Shown here: in pieces, positions 24,601 through 36,572 of the stretch
Numbering within the stretch: position 1 is the first letter of the stretch
Layout: each line of letters starts with the position of its first letter
Assembly: GCA_973895155.1 (NCBI GenBank)
Contig: OZ316895.1
Span: 13,826,001-13,890,000, forward strand
Direction: 5' to 3'
Source of the DNA: Marsupella aquatica
Lineage: Eukaryota; Marchantiophyta
DNA length: 64,000 nt
The notes under the pieces: generated by a model
The model's database searches: none
What the model was told of the DNA's origin: nothing
What the model saw: only the letters and a program-made list of their open reading frames with translations
Position numbers and translations under genes: made by a program

Positions 24601-25876
24601 TCAGGAAAACTCCGTCTCCGCAAGGCCATAAGAAAAGGAGCGAGAAACGGCTCCAAACTTCACCCTTAAAACGTTCCATTATCTCCAACGCAAGTTCTTC
24701 AGAAGGGATTCTCCGAAACGCTGAACAAGGTACGTCTGACATGAACAGACCTATCGACAGAAATGTCGTTCATCGTGGGGTCTTGCAAGAAGAGATTACT
24801 AGTATCACCGATAAACAATTTAAAAGCCCTCAAAAGCATCCGGAGCAATGATGATAGACGAAAGAAGCACTCATGAACCGCTGTACCATACAAAAAATCG
24901 AAGAAAATTGCTTTTAAAGGGCCTCACAGAATGGTATAGGGCGGAATCGCCCCAAAAAATCCGCCTGATGCCTGATGCCTCTTGTCTCAACCTCTACCTA
25001 GAAATATTCTCAGTGATGTCTTCAGAGACTATGATGCCATTAGGAATGAGTTGCAGACACCATGACTCGAAAATACAAAGACAAAAGTCTGCCAATAAGG
25101 TGTTGGGAAGGGGTGCCGCTATGTCGTTCTTCCACAATTCCGACTTGAACTACGGTAAGGCACTCGGTTTCAGAAGATAGAAAACAGCCACCTACCAATA
25201 AGGCTTAAAAAGTTATCTGGCAGAGTGCTCCAGGGCTTGCAGCAGGAAATCTCTCGTCAACTACTTCCATCTGACCAGCTATAGCCACAAAGGCCAGAAG
25301 AATCGGCGTTTCTAAATACTTTTGTTATTAAGAATAAACAGTAGCGCAGTATTGAACGTAAGGTTTAAACAACTGGGAAGTATGGCACAATGCTAGCTTT
25401 GGGCTGGCTCTACCTCAAATTTCCCACTCTCCTTCACAATACAGGCTCTACTTTCCACGTGACTAGAACTCCAAGAAAATTTGAAATTAAAAAGTAGAAA
25501 ACTGACTTAACAGTCCCTAATGGACACAAAATCTGACAAGCCAGAAAATCTAAACCCTCACTAGAAAGAAAAATCAACTTGAGAGAAAACAATCTCACTC
25601 TCCATGCTCCCTCCCTCCCCCCCTTCCACTATGACTCTCAATAACAAATCTTCCTATGTTGCCACTACAAGATCACCGGGCAAAGTTTGACTCGTTCAAA
25701 AATCTCAGCCCTATGCCCACTTTTGAAATGGAACCCATCTGGCCAGGAATCGTGCGTCTCAATCAATACTGTCTCACATTCAGCGATCAGGCCTTAGATC
25801 TGCAAAGGTCAATGCGCCACCATGTTTACCCTGTGCCGAAAATCTCTTGCCCGGCCACCCTAACGTATCATACTCT
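21616..25876. other. intergenic between convergent genes, no gene seen
   Basis: This holds the 3' sides of the phosphohexomutase (+) and eIF4B (-) genes. A two-copy repeat spaced 157 bp (units from about 23030 and 23187, sharing ACATAGTTCGCA and CCGTCCTTGGAAT) occupies 23030-23270. Open frames up to 142 codons (24314-24742, -) have no recognisable motifs. Confidence 0.5.
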
Positions 25877-27749
25877 TCAAGACTCTACTTGTTCGGTGGT
25901 AGTGGTAGTGGTAGTAGTAATAGGTGTAGGTGTAGCAGTGCTATCCTCTTCTAGGGTAGGCTCCGCCTCTTCCGTTTCAGGCCTGCAGAAAATCATCAAA
26001 CGCCCTAGATCAGACACACTGCAAGTCTCACGCATTCACTCACAAGGTGGGGATTCCATGCCCTTGTACAACGGGGGAGCGACGCACAACATTGACCCTG
26101 GGACTCCAGTCAACAAACCCACTCGTCCTGGCCACCTGTGCTGGCTAGGTCCAGCGGTTTCACCAAGGAGATGAGCCTATCATGGGTAAGGAGAACGACT
26201 GCACAGACAGGGAAATATAAAAGTAGGAAACATACCTATCCACGACCACAACTTCCGCCACGCTGGGCTTGCGCCAGTCTCTACTCACGAGGTCCCTCTC
26301 CACCGAGGCATCTCGTGGCCTTGCTTCTCCGAAGGGGTTCACCTTAGGGCGAGACCTGGGAACGCCCTCGCCTCCCGATCCGACCTCCGGAGTCTGAGGT
26401 CTGCTAGAGCGGTTGGAATGGCTGCTCGAAGGCCTCTTCATGTCCAGTTCGGCATCGATTTTCCTCCAATCGTGACCTTTCTCCGCAAGAACTTCCTCCC
26501 GGGGACGCGCCGCGCCGAAAGGATTGGATCTCGGCCGAGGCTTGGGCACAGGTTGTCCGTCAGGCGCCGCAGTGTCGTCTTTAAGCGACAATGAGCGGTC
26601 CGAACGAGCAGAATGCGATGAATGGGGCCTTTCGTTCTCGCCATTTCTATCGACAGGCAAAAGGGGTGGCAGAGGGCTGTCCACGGGAATGGATCGCGGT
26701 TGGAGCACGAGCCGAGGCCGTTCCGCCGGCCTAGGAACGTCATCGCTAGCAGGGGGAGGCTCACGCCGAGCCCAGCGGTCGGCCTCGGAGCCGCCATCCC
26801 TGTATGTGGCTTCGAAGCCTCCACCACGGCGCTCGGGAGGAGGAGCTGAGCTCGGCACGAACTTCTTGGCCGCGCCCCAGTTGTCTACTTCATCGGCACG
26901 AGATATTCCGCCTGGCGCATCATCGAATCCACCTCCTCCCCCTCTGCGAGGCGCATCCTCAAAGCCACCGCCACCGCCACCTCGAGGCCCACGGCGATCA
27001 AAGCTATCCCCCCCACCACCACCTAGAGGAGCCGACGGCACGAACTTCTTGGACGATCCCCAGTTATCAACCTCATCGGCTCTCGATGGCAGATCCCGAT
27101 CACTCAGCCGTCCCCTCTCTCGCGTATCATCGTCGTACCCCCCTCGTCCCATTGAACCGCCCAGGGCAGATTGGTATCCTCCACCGCCACCACCGCCAGC
27201 GGGAAGAGACTTCTTGTTAGCTCCCCAGCTGCCTGCTTCATCTGCCCTAGAAGGACCGTCATCTCTAATGTCCATATCCCTATCCCTCCCCATGCGATCT
27301 CCGCGTCCGCCATCCCTTTCTCTGTCAAAGCCACCACCAAACCCTCGATCACGCGAATCCCTATCGCCTCTGTCCATGCGATCACCGCCTCCCCTGAAGC
27401 CTCCGTAATCTCTAAAACCCCCTCCGAGTCCGCCCGCGGACTCGGGCTCCTCGGTCGACCTGTCTCTCGGCCCTGTGGGAAGCATCATCATCTCCTCCGC
27501 GGAGAGACCTCTGCTGTTGTTCATCTCCCGGGTTTTTCCTCCGGGACCTACATACTTACCCACTGTGAACTCCGAAATCGAGAACGTCTGCGCCTTCTTT
27601 TTCTTCGTGGCCTTGCTGCTCACCATCGTCTCCCCCAGCGATGGATACGACTCCACCGGTAATGCGTTGCTCGCAGCCTTTGCCTGCGCTTCCGCCTCCT
27701 CGGCCTCTGCTGCCCACGCTCCCGCTCCCCCCCATGGCTTCGCCGCCAT
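25877..27749 (-). CDS. EIF4B: translation initiation factor eIF4B, plant type
   Basis: Two exons, 27749-26236 and 25982-25877, joined in phase 2 to give DRPETEEAEP; the product is 539 residues. The N-terminus MAAKPWGGAGAWAAEAEEAE and the segment GLSAEEMMMLPTGPRDRS are plant eIF4B signatures. The middle is Gly/Arg/Asp-rich with three copies of SRADExxxWG (about 167, 222 and 283) followed by KKFVPS-like sequence. Two NPFG-x-ARPR repeats lie near 408 and 471, each followed by DWRK. The C-terminus is acidic, then Pro/Thr-rich with a run of eight threonines. eIF4B stimulates eIF4A helicase and binds RNA, eIF4A and PABP during cap-dependent initiation in the cytosol. The mostly disordered composition and high GC of exon 1 create long antisense frames that are not genes. 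The start is the first ATG and fits the conserved N-terminus. Confidence 0.95.
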
Positions 27750-28098
27750 ATCCTTCCTTCTGTCGATCGATCACGAGCGACCAAACCAAACAACCCAGCA
27801 AATCGCCTCGCACGAAACGAACGATTCGCGACTCCGCGTCTACTCCTGCTCCTCTGCTCCTTGCTGATGCTGGTCGCAACAACAATCAATCCCTCCCTCC
27901 CTCTCCCACGCGAGCGAGCGATGTGCGCTCACGAAAGTCGCGCAAACCCTCGCTGAACAGGGCAACACCACCACCACCACGAGAGCGATTCGCGAAAGCA
28001 GGCAGGCTGGGCTACTGCCTGCTGCTGCTTGCTGCCGAAGAGAGGAAAAAAAGGAAGTAAGCCACCGAAGGCCTTCCTTCTTCCTCTCAACACACACA
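27750..28098. promoter_or_regulatory. EIF4B: GC-rich 5' flank of eIF4B
   Basis: The sequence between the eIF4B ATG and a pyrimidine-rich microsatellite is GC-rich and probably holds the 5' UTR and core promoter. I see no clear TATA box. Confidence 0.4.
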
Positions 28099-28163
28099 CC
28101 CCTTCCCTTCCCTTCCCTTCCGTCCTCGTCTCGTCTCGTCTCGTCTCGTCGACTCGACTCGAC
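28099..28163. repeat. pyrimidine-rich microsatellites (CCCTT)n and (CTCGT)n
   Basis: About four CCCTT units, then about six CTCGT units, then GACTC repeats. They lie about 350-400 bp upstream of the eIF4B start codon. Confidence 0.85.
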
Positions 28164-28234
28164 CCTCAAAGGAGGAGGTGGAGGACGACGCCCGCCCTCC
28201 GAAGCCCGAGGGAGGCACGTCGGCCCACACGAGG

Positions 28235-28600
28235 GGAGGGAACCACCGGCACTGTAGGGGAGGAAGGCGGGGAGCAGTGGGGGACTTCGGAAGGACGGGC
28301 CTGGAAGGAAGGACGGAATACCCCTGTCCGCCCCCTCTTGCACATACATGACACAGCCTACCGTGCATAAGTGCACTGTGTATACGTGCATTTTATGGGT
28401 TAACTGTAGGCCGGTAGTCTAGTTCCCTACTGCTACTACTAGAGCGCTTTCCTTTGGAAAATACACCAAAATGCACCGAGGGAGGCAACCACCGGCACTG
28501 CAGGGGAGGAAGGAGGGGGAGACTTCTGAATGACGGGCTGGGAAGGACGGAACGCCCTGTCCTCCCCATGCACATACATATATGGACAAGTGCATAAAAC
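28235..28600. repeat. duplicated G-rich segment, about 130 bp
   Basis: Segments 28235-28375 and 28475-28600 both contain CACCGGCACTG-(T/C)-AGGGGAGGAAGG, a GGGGGACTTC-like block, GGACGGAA and GCACATACAT, and end in AAGTGCATA. A shorter, more diverged third copy lies at 28897-28965. Confidence 0.7.
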
Positions 28601-29880
28601 ATATCCCGTGCACTTATAGCGTAAATGCATATCATGGATAAATGCAGGCTTGGGATGTCTTCCCAGGAGCTTGCACTTAAACACGGTAGACTGGAAATTT
28701 GTAGTTAGCTCTCTCTAAGTGCACATTTTCCCAGGAAAAAGTATGTTTGTGGATGACCACAGGCATGAAGAGGTGGGTGTCAAGGTTGAATGTTTTTGAC
28801 TGAACCATATAAATAGTGGTCAAGATCTCTGAAGAGTATGCAAAGGTAGGGTAACCAAAAACAGCATAACATATATCTGAGAATATATCTCACATACAAG
28901 GTGGGACCTCAGAAGGAGAAGCCAGGAAGACCGGAAAGCCCTGCCCCATCTGTCCATCTGCGTCCTTCACCAAACAATTGAAAAGCTCAAGTCACTCCCA
29001 AGGAAAGGAAAGACTATTCATGACACAACATGAGAGCATGGATGTGTGCTATCTATATAGTGGAATTGTCTACAATAACTTACAGTTTCCTTGGGTTGTA
29101 CATCTCAACTATGGAAGTGGGCAGTTGGCTAGGGTAGGGTTGAGAGCCAAAAAAACAAATCTATACATGTCACCCAGGGGTCAGCATACCTCGTTTAAAG
29201 TACAATGTGAGCCCCTTAATAGGCACACACTTCCATCCTTGATAACCACAACAAAAACCTGTACATGTCACCATGGGTCAGCATCCTCCATTGCAAGTAC
29301 AATTTCAGGCCCGTGGTGAAAACCTTGGTTAGAGTAACTTGTGGGTTGTTGCCCTTGAAAGGGTGTTGATTGTATGATTTTATTGAAGAAAACTCAAAAG
29401 TTAAACCCTCTCTATTCAAGCGGCAGCTCAGCAAATTTGAACTCCTACATTCATGATTGCAAGTGTTCCACAAAGCCTATTGGGTGAAAGGAGTCAGGTT
29501 GTGGTTAATTACCTAACCCTTGTCTCTGATTGCCTCTATTTGTTTGTGCAGACAGGATAGCAAAATAAACCCCTAAACCCCCTTGCAACCCCAAACCCTC
29601 CATTTTCCTTTCTTCCGCTCCCCTCTCTCCTTCTCCCCCTCCCATCCCACATGCTTTTGGCTTTCCTGCCCTCACACCTCTCCTCATATGCCTTTTTGAC
29701 ATATCATGTGGCCAGAGAAACCCAAAACTTAATTGAATAGCAGAAATTTGGTGCCACCTTTTATCAAAAATGGCCACCAGCCCCATTTTCTGCCCGGGAA
29801 AGATCATAGTTTGCAAGGGACTTGTTTTTTTTTCTTTTCTTTTTGGTGGGGGGCAGAAACTGTTCCCTCCAACCACCTCG

Positions 29881-29911
<31 letters not shown>

Positions 29912-32900
29912 ACACACACAATAAAAACCACAAATCCCCAACCCATAAGTGCTGCATCAGAGCGTGCCATGCACGAAAGTATCACATCAAACGGTATACA
30001 GTGTAAATGTAACAATTTAGGGTCAAGGAGTAGTCAGTCAGTCACAATGGGCAGCAAACCCCATGTTACGGAAACTATCTCCATGGGGTAATCGTCATAG
30101 ATATTATCCATCACCGTCATCATGCCTTACAAGCAGACATACATACCCTCCCCAGCACCAAGCATTACAGTGTGTCACTCGACACTAATAAACTAAAGAA
30201 ACTGAATCACATCCTAGAAATTTGAAAGTGGCCATATAAGGTGTGGTGATTAGCTTCACTAAATTTTTTGTTTAGTTTATTTAGTGACGAGTGATAAATT
30301 CTTGATCCACGTCTCAAGAATTTGAGGTACCACAAAAGGTGGGCTGGACACTTATACAGGCACTCTACACCCTGATAAAGTTTCTATGAGGCTAGAAGCC
30401 CCGTGAAATGGTGTTTTCTGCTGACATAGGCTGTGAACACATGTTTGGGCCAAGAATCAACAAAATATTTGACAAAGTAGATTGAGAATATCTTTTAGCT
30501 GGAAAAATTGCTGAATGGCCACCCAGGAATGTCTGGAAGCAAGTAAAAATGTATTCTCGCAAATAAAGGATCCCAAACTGGAAGCAAGTTTAAATATATA
30601 TTCGCAAATCAAAGATCGTGGGCCCAAGTTACAACCGGCATAACAGCATGACAAGACAGTGATTGAGCATGTTGGTGGACGTGTATTCTACATGTAATTC
30701 ACAAGCTCTCCTCCGTATAGATACGGTGGCCATGCCATGTGATGCCCAGAGTTCCCGCCAGATCATGGATTTGCTGCCTGTACCCCAAAAATCCCGCAAA
30801 TTTTTTTTAAAAAACATAAAATGAGCTCATACAGTACTATGCATGAAATCCATCAACAGTCCCAACGACAAGCTACTTTACACCCTGGTAAATTTAATCT
30901 TAGAAAAACACCAGACCTTCAATAGTGCCAATTCCCAAATGAAAGCTCCTCTGTTGTGGCTGATACAAACTAGAAGTCCCCATGGACCCAGACTGACCAC
31001 AGAAAAACCTCGCATGTACTTAGATACCATTTTTTCTTTGTAAAAAATCCATACTTGTCTGGTCAAATAGTAACCCAGTCCATCTTGGTTGCAAGGTTCA
31101 TGGAAGTGTCCATCTGAGCATTATCACTCACAAGAGCAATACCAGAATCTACGAGAATAAGGAAACACGTGGCTGAACAGAAAATATGAATTAAATCAAT
31201 TCACCGACCAAATGTGTCCAAATTGGAAATTGTGCAAATGATTGTGACAAACTTATAGCATCAGCTTGGACCAACTGGGTGGAGTTTGAGGGGCAAGGAC
31301 AGTTTTGGCTTCCCTCTTTCTACTAAAATATTTGAAAATAAATCGAAGTTCCCGAGGACCAAAACCATTGACCAGACACCAAAATTATTCCAAGCAAATT
31401 CAACATTGTTTCCTGCTTTCTGACTTTTTATTCTTATTGAATTAAACCTATATCAATAACAATGACAGAAAATAATAGAATTAATTAACAAAGTGGAATT
31501 CACAAAGAGTAAAATAGCTGAAGCCTTTCACTCCCCTGTAAAGCAATTGAGAGCAAATTCATTGAAACATGTGGAGATAAACTACAGGCCCTGATGGATG
31601 AGTCTAGCTGTGGTCCTGTCCTTGCCCTTCTTTGGGTTGGTGAGCCCTTCCCATCCTGTGAATTTGAGTTTACTTCATAATATGAGTAAGCATTCAGTTC
31701 AAGAGAAACAAACAAAAACTATGCACCCATGGATGCTATAGAGCGGATGGTATGCAAACCTGACAGTAGAGGGAATCCAAATATTGGTGCGTCTCCAAGC
31801 ATGTCTTGGTTTGGGGTGTCTATGAAGGCACTGGCCAAAGCTAACCTGTTATCTTCACATTACTAAAACTTCCACCCCCTATAATTGCCTCTTTCTGTCA
31901 CTATGAGCCATAGGCTCTCCCTTCCACAGGGAAGTTGCAACTCCTGTCATTTTGAGGGGACAGCCAATATTTGCTATAGTACCTTTCTCCTCTTCTTCTC
32001 TATTGGCTCAAAAGAGGAACTCCATTCAACGATGAAAATATCTTAAAGGTTTCCTCATCTTTTCTACTAACAATGTGCACATTTGTTCTGTCCACTAGTG
32101 CATGTATCTCAAACAATTATTCATGGACAGCCGTTATTATGCAAGATATTTGTATGGGTGCATGGATGCAAAATAATGTGCAACCCTTGCCCTATACTCA
32201 AAGGGTGCAATAAAGATTTGTTCACTACACATTGGATCAAAAACAATCAACCAAGACCTTGACTGTCTGTTAGGGTTCCAACAACAGTGGCGACAAACAC
32301 AATCATGCGTTGTGTAACAATGAGTATGGCGGAAGTTAACTGAACAGTTCCAGCTTTACACTAGTGAACTCTTCCCTGCTATGTTTGCTACAAGAGCTGG
32401 CACTAACCCAACTTTATGGTTGGGGGCTGGGGTTCACATATGGTTGAGGTAAGCAGTTAAAACAGGGGGGAACTACTCTCTAGCCCAAGAAAGCAAGGCA
32501 TGTGAATTTACCCTTTTTGGAAGTTGGTCTAAAGGCAGACCCCATATATGTCCTAGAGATGAGCACCACAAGAACCCTTGTAACTCTATGAGGCATGTCC
32601 TGAACGACATCAGGATCTCATGTTATGACAGTTGAGGCAAAATGCCAGGACTAGGGAGCGGGACCAAGTCAGGAGTTGGCCGTGCTCCACGTCTGGACTG
32701 TGTTGCACCTGAGTACTTGAGCCCAAACCGAGGCCCAAGCCACAATTGGACTCGCATGGAGCACAGGTCGAAGATGCACTGCCTAGGGACTCATTGCACA
32801 GATGTTTCCCACTTTTAGTTCATTTGGTCTTCAAAGATTAAATGAGTGTTCTCAATTGTGGAGTGCATATTAGTGCCCTAGTCACAAATGATTGCCTGTG

Positions 32901-33857
32901 TAAGTTTTATGCCATAGCCCCCCTCTCTTGCACTCTCATTTGGCAATGTTTTACTTTACATTATTGTTTCAAACTCTTTATTCCCTCTCAATCCAATGCA
33001 CAAAAGCCTGTAAATCCATTGTATGCTCTACGTTTGTTTCAATCTCTGATTATTTTTGCCAAATAGTAAAGAGCACAAAAGTTCACAAAGAGAAAATAGT
33101 ATGACACACAAAGGTGCACTGCAAGACAAGCTCTCATTGGTGTCTATGTACATTACGAATTAATCTGACAGGTACAGTATTGGATAAGAACAATGCTCCC
33201 CTTCTTTTCAGATCTATTCATATTTGAACTTTATTCTTAAAATATGTTGGACTTTGTAGCTTTAATCTGCTAGTGACCAAGCATGATTTAGAGCATCTCC
33301 ACCAGGAGACGCTTCAGGCCCTACAAAGTCCAAGCCATATCTTAAAGTCTATGGCTGACAATGAAATCTTGTTGAATCCTTAAATTGGTTTAGTTATAAA
33401 TTTCACCTTTGCAAACCACCACCCTCCTCAGATGCAAGGGATGGGAGGTTCTAATGCGGAGTCTATCACTCCCATGAAGTTAATATTGACCCCACCTTGT
33501 CTCAGGACAATTAAGGCTTGACCAACTCTAAAACAGGTAGAACCTGCCAAATCTTAGACATGATTTCAATCCTCTTATTTTGAAGAGTCCCCTCATTTCG
33601 AACTATGTTAGATCAGAGCTGGAAATCTAAAGTTTGAAGTGTTTTGTGGACCAGTTGAAATTGTATAAATACAATATGTCTACTGTCTGCATTTAAAAGA
33701 ATTTCCTCATTGCATTGTAGACCACATGTAAAATCTGCATAACTATGTGAAATAGATGGAACGAGGTATTGATTTAGGTACACAACTATGGAAAGATAGG
33801 TACCTGAAACAAGTTGGCACATTTGTTCTTAGTCTCCTATTAATACACTTAACTTAT
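28601..33857. other. gene-poor intergenic region
   Basis: No gene found on either strand. Small duplications: CTATACATGTCACC near 29161 and CTGTACATGTCACC near 29260 with about 55 bp of similar sequence; and CTGGAAGCAAGT units at 30533 and 30578, 45 bp apart. Confidence 0.5.
29881..29921. repeat. poly-C tract of about 31 bases plus (CA)n
   Basis: An uninterrupted run of about 31 C is followed directly by CACACACACA. This could form an i-motif, with a G-quadruplex on the other strand. Run length is prone to sequencing error. Confidence 0.9.
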
Positions 33858-33880
33858 GGGTTTAGGGTTTAGGGTTCGGG
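33858..33880. repeat. short interstitial telomere-type repeat
   Basis: About three units of the plant telomere heptamer: GGGTTTAGGGTTTAGGG, then a variant TTCGGG. It is far too short to be a chromosome end. In plants such telo-boxes also occur in promoters of ribosomal and translation genes, but no gene start is close here. Confidence 0.8.
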
Positions 33881-36572
33881 TAAAGTTTTGGCTACCTTAG
33901 TGGGTCATATATCTGGTTTTGAGACTCTGCTCAAACTGCCTCCATGGGTATGTAAAATGCCACTTAATTCGCCACTGGGCATATATAAGGGGGAAATGTC
34001 CAAGCCTCCCTCCTTTTGTCACATTCCACTCACTCCTCTCCTCTACCAGGCCACTCTGCTCCGCAATTTCAGGAAAATATTACATTTAATGATGAAACCT
34101 GGTGGATCCAGGATTTATCATGTCTAATGAGGGTCAAGGACTATGATACCACCTTGGATTTGGAACTCTTCACACAGGTGGCCCTTTGGGCCACAAGTGG
34201 ACATGCCATCCTCACGAAATGCAGGTTGCTCTTCTAGCAAGCAAGCAACTGAGTGGCAGTGACAGCATAAAGTAGCACTCCTTTGACATAGCGCTGTCAA
34301 GACAAAGCAAAGTACGAAAATCAGCTGGGCTGTGCTCTCATGTCCATCAAACACCGACATGGCAAGTCTTGACAAAAAGCATATGCTCTCCCCAAAGCAT
34401 ATGCTGTCCTAGGAAAGATTTCAAGCAACAAGGCCATCATCGCATTTTGCATGCATCCTCACACGAGGAAAAAAAGGCTCCCCGGTAATACTTAGAGAGA
34501 TGCAAACCCACAGAATGTACATATCTGTGTACCTTAATACACTCTCTTTATTACGGTTATAAACATGGGTTTCCAAGGCAAACATGTGCTACTAAAATAT
34601 TTAAAGTACGAAGATTTTCTATTCTCATGTGCTCAATAGTGAGAAAAGTTTTGAGTGGGATTGAAAATTGTTGCAGGGAGACCATGCCAGTTTCTCCAAG
34701 CACGGAGGTGTTAATATAGGCACTCAAAGTTACTAATAACAAGAGTCATCTTAGTTTGAACTCCTATGAGGATTAGCATTACATTTTCCAGAATAATAGG
34801 CACCCTGAGGTGTGGGCTGGGGATACATCATCCATCACAAGTCTTCATTCTATGAAAAGTCTTTAGTGCAATATGCAATAAATACATAATATCTGACAAC
34901 TATGTATTCTTTTTCTGCTGATGCAATTAGAGTTGAGCGTAATGTGGCCAAATCAGGGTGAATCGACTGTTATTTGGGTTTGAATTCAGGGTGAGTTGGG
35001 TGTCATCAGTTGAACTACTCAGGATTTGAACAAGGGCTGAAATTGCCAAAATTGCTTTGGAATGTGCTTCACTCTAAGTCACTGGCAGTTCTGTTGGAGC
35101 AGATCAAAGACAACCAGAGTGAGACAACTTCAAATTCACAACACTGCCCCATGACCTCAACTGAGTTTCATGAGTTTTTGGGCTAGAATGAGTTCACAGC
35201 ACTCTGCCCCATGACATCAACCAGAGATTCACAAGGTCAGTCCGTGTCGAAGCTAGAATTTTCCATTACTCATTTTTTGTGCTTAACAACCATCATCACC
35301 CTTCATTTCGGTCTGTCCATGTCGATGCTAGAATTTTCTATTACTCATTTTTTGGGCTTAAGAACGGTCATCACCCTTCATTTGACGCCGTTCTTTGAAG
35401 TAGGACTATTGTGTGAAATGTTACGGGGGAAAAACAATCAAAGGAGAGCTTCTGTCGAGGAAAATTGGTTTATCGAGAGACAAATCCTGTAGAGAGGCGT
35501 GTTTCTGGATATGCAACACGAAATTGAAAATTACACCAAGTCCATGCCATTTGTTTAGTGAAACTCCCAAAAAATCTAGACACAAATGCATTGTCCGGTG
35601 GAAGGTGCTTGTCTTGTTAAACTCCACGGAAAATGGAATGAAGCTTTCTAACACTGCTGTAAAGAATACAAACACCCAAAACAGTGCATGCCAAACAGCC
35701 TGATTTGGAAAAGGATATTTACTAGTTTCGTTACTGAGAAAAACATCTGACCCAAGATTGATAACTGCCGGTACAACCACCATGAAAGTGGCTTTGTACA
35801 AAACTAGTTCTCTTTGATGTAGGAATCGTCGGCTCCCCTTCTCAAGCTTGAGCAACCAGTTACGTATGATTCTTCGTGTATAGCTTTAAAAACTGTGCAA
35901 CATGCATACGATGTACCAACAACAGACTAAAAATTCTGGCTTTCGGTGCGTGCTTTTAGAATTTGTGCATGAATGACCTCAAAGGAGTAGACCAGACCAG
36001 CCAAGTTTTCTAGAATTCGAAGAACTGGTTAACGAGGGGAAGAATTGACTATTGCCACTAAACCAAACTTTGGAAGGCAAGCATAATATTAATGTATAGA
36101 TATAGATGACGTTATACAGCAGGAAAGGTAAGAATGAACGACTCGAACCAAGCTGTTAAACTCAACACACGAGATTCCTCTAGCTACCTAAAGCTTGGGC
36201 GACTGGGCGTCATGTTACATTCCATAGTGCACAAGCTTTCAGTTGAGATCCAAGACTCGCGACAGGTCGACAATGAAGCCATTTGATTGTAAGGGTCCAT
36301 GCTGATTGCTTAGTCCAGCAAAGGTGTCAATGCTGATATGGGTTGAGCAGTATGATTCCTTTTATGCGAAATGGGGGACTTGAATAATCTGTCCACTTAC
36401 CTCTGACCCTGCGACTCAAGCCAGAACTGTCGGCAGCAACATCACTTACTAACGACATTAGAACACCCTTTCTAACTATATCGTTACACAAAACCTAACG
36501 CTGTTCTTGGCTTTCTCATTGCTGAACAAGACCGGCAAAACTGGCGAGATTGGACGACAGCTTTCAAAATAA
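33881..36572. other. gene-poor intergenic region with small duplications
   Basis: Segment 34989-35095 is a diverged relative of the 13.4-kb tandem unit. At 35236-35384 there are two copies of a 74-bp unit with GCTAGAATTTTC and TTACTCATTTTTTG. A 144-codon minus-strand frame at 35421-35855 has hydrophobic stretches but no family resemblance. Confidence 0.5.

Noticed and set aside
24314-24742. 142-codon minus-strand open frame
   Set aside because: No recognisable motifs; a single frame of this length is expected by chance in several kb of intergenic sequence.
26524-27408. 294-codon plus-strand open frame opposite eIF4B
   Set aside because: It is Pro/Ser/Arg-rich because it is the antisense of the Gly/Arg/Asp-rich eIF4B exon; the minus-strand protein has clear family motifs and this one has none.
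29733-30091. overlapping open frames across the poly-C run (poly-Pro or poly-Gly proteins)
   Set aside because: They are kept open only by the homopolymer and have no other support.
35421-35855. 144-codon minus-strand open frame with hydrophobic stretches
   Set aside because: I see no family resemblance or splice structure; kept only as a mention in the intergenic entry.
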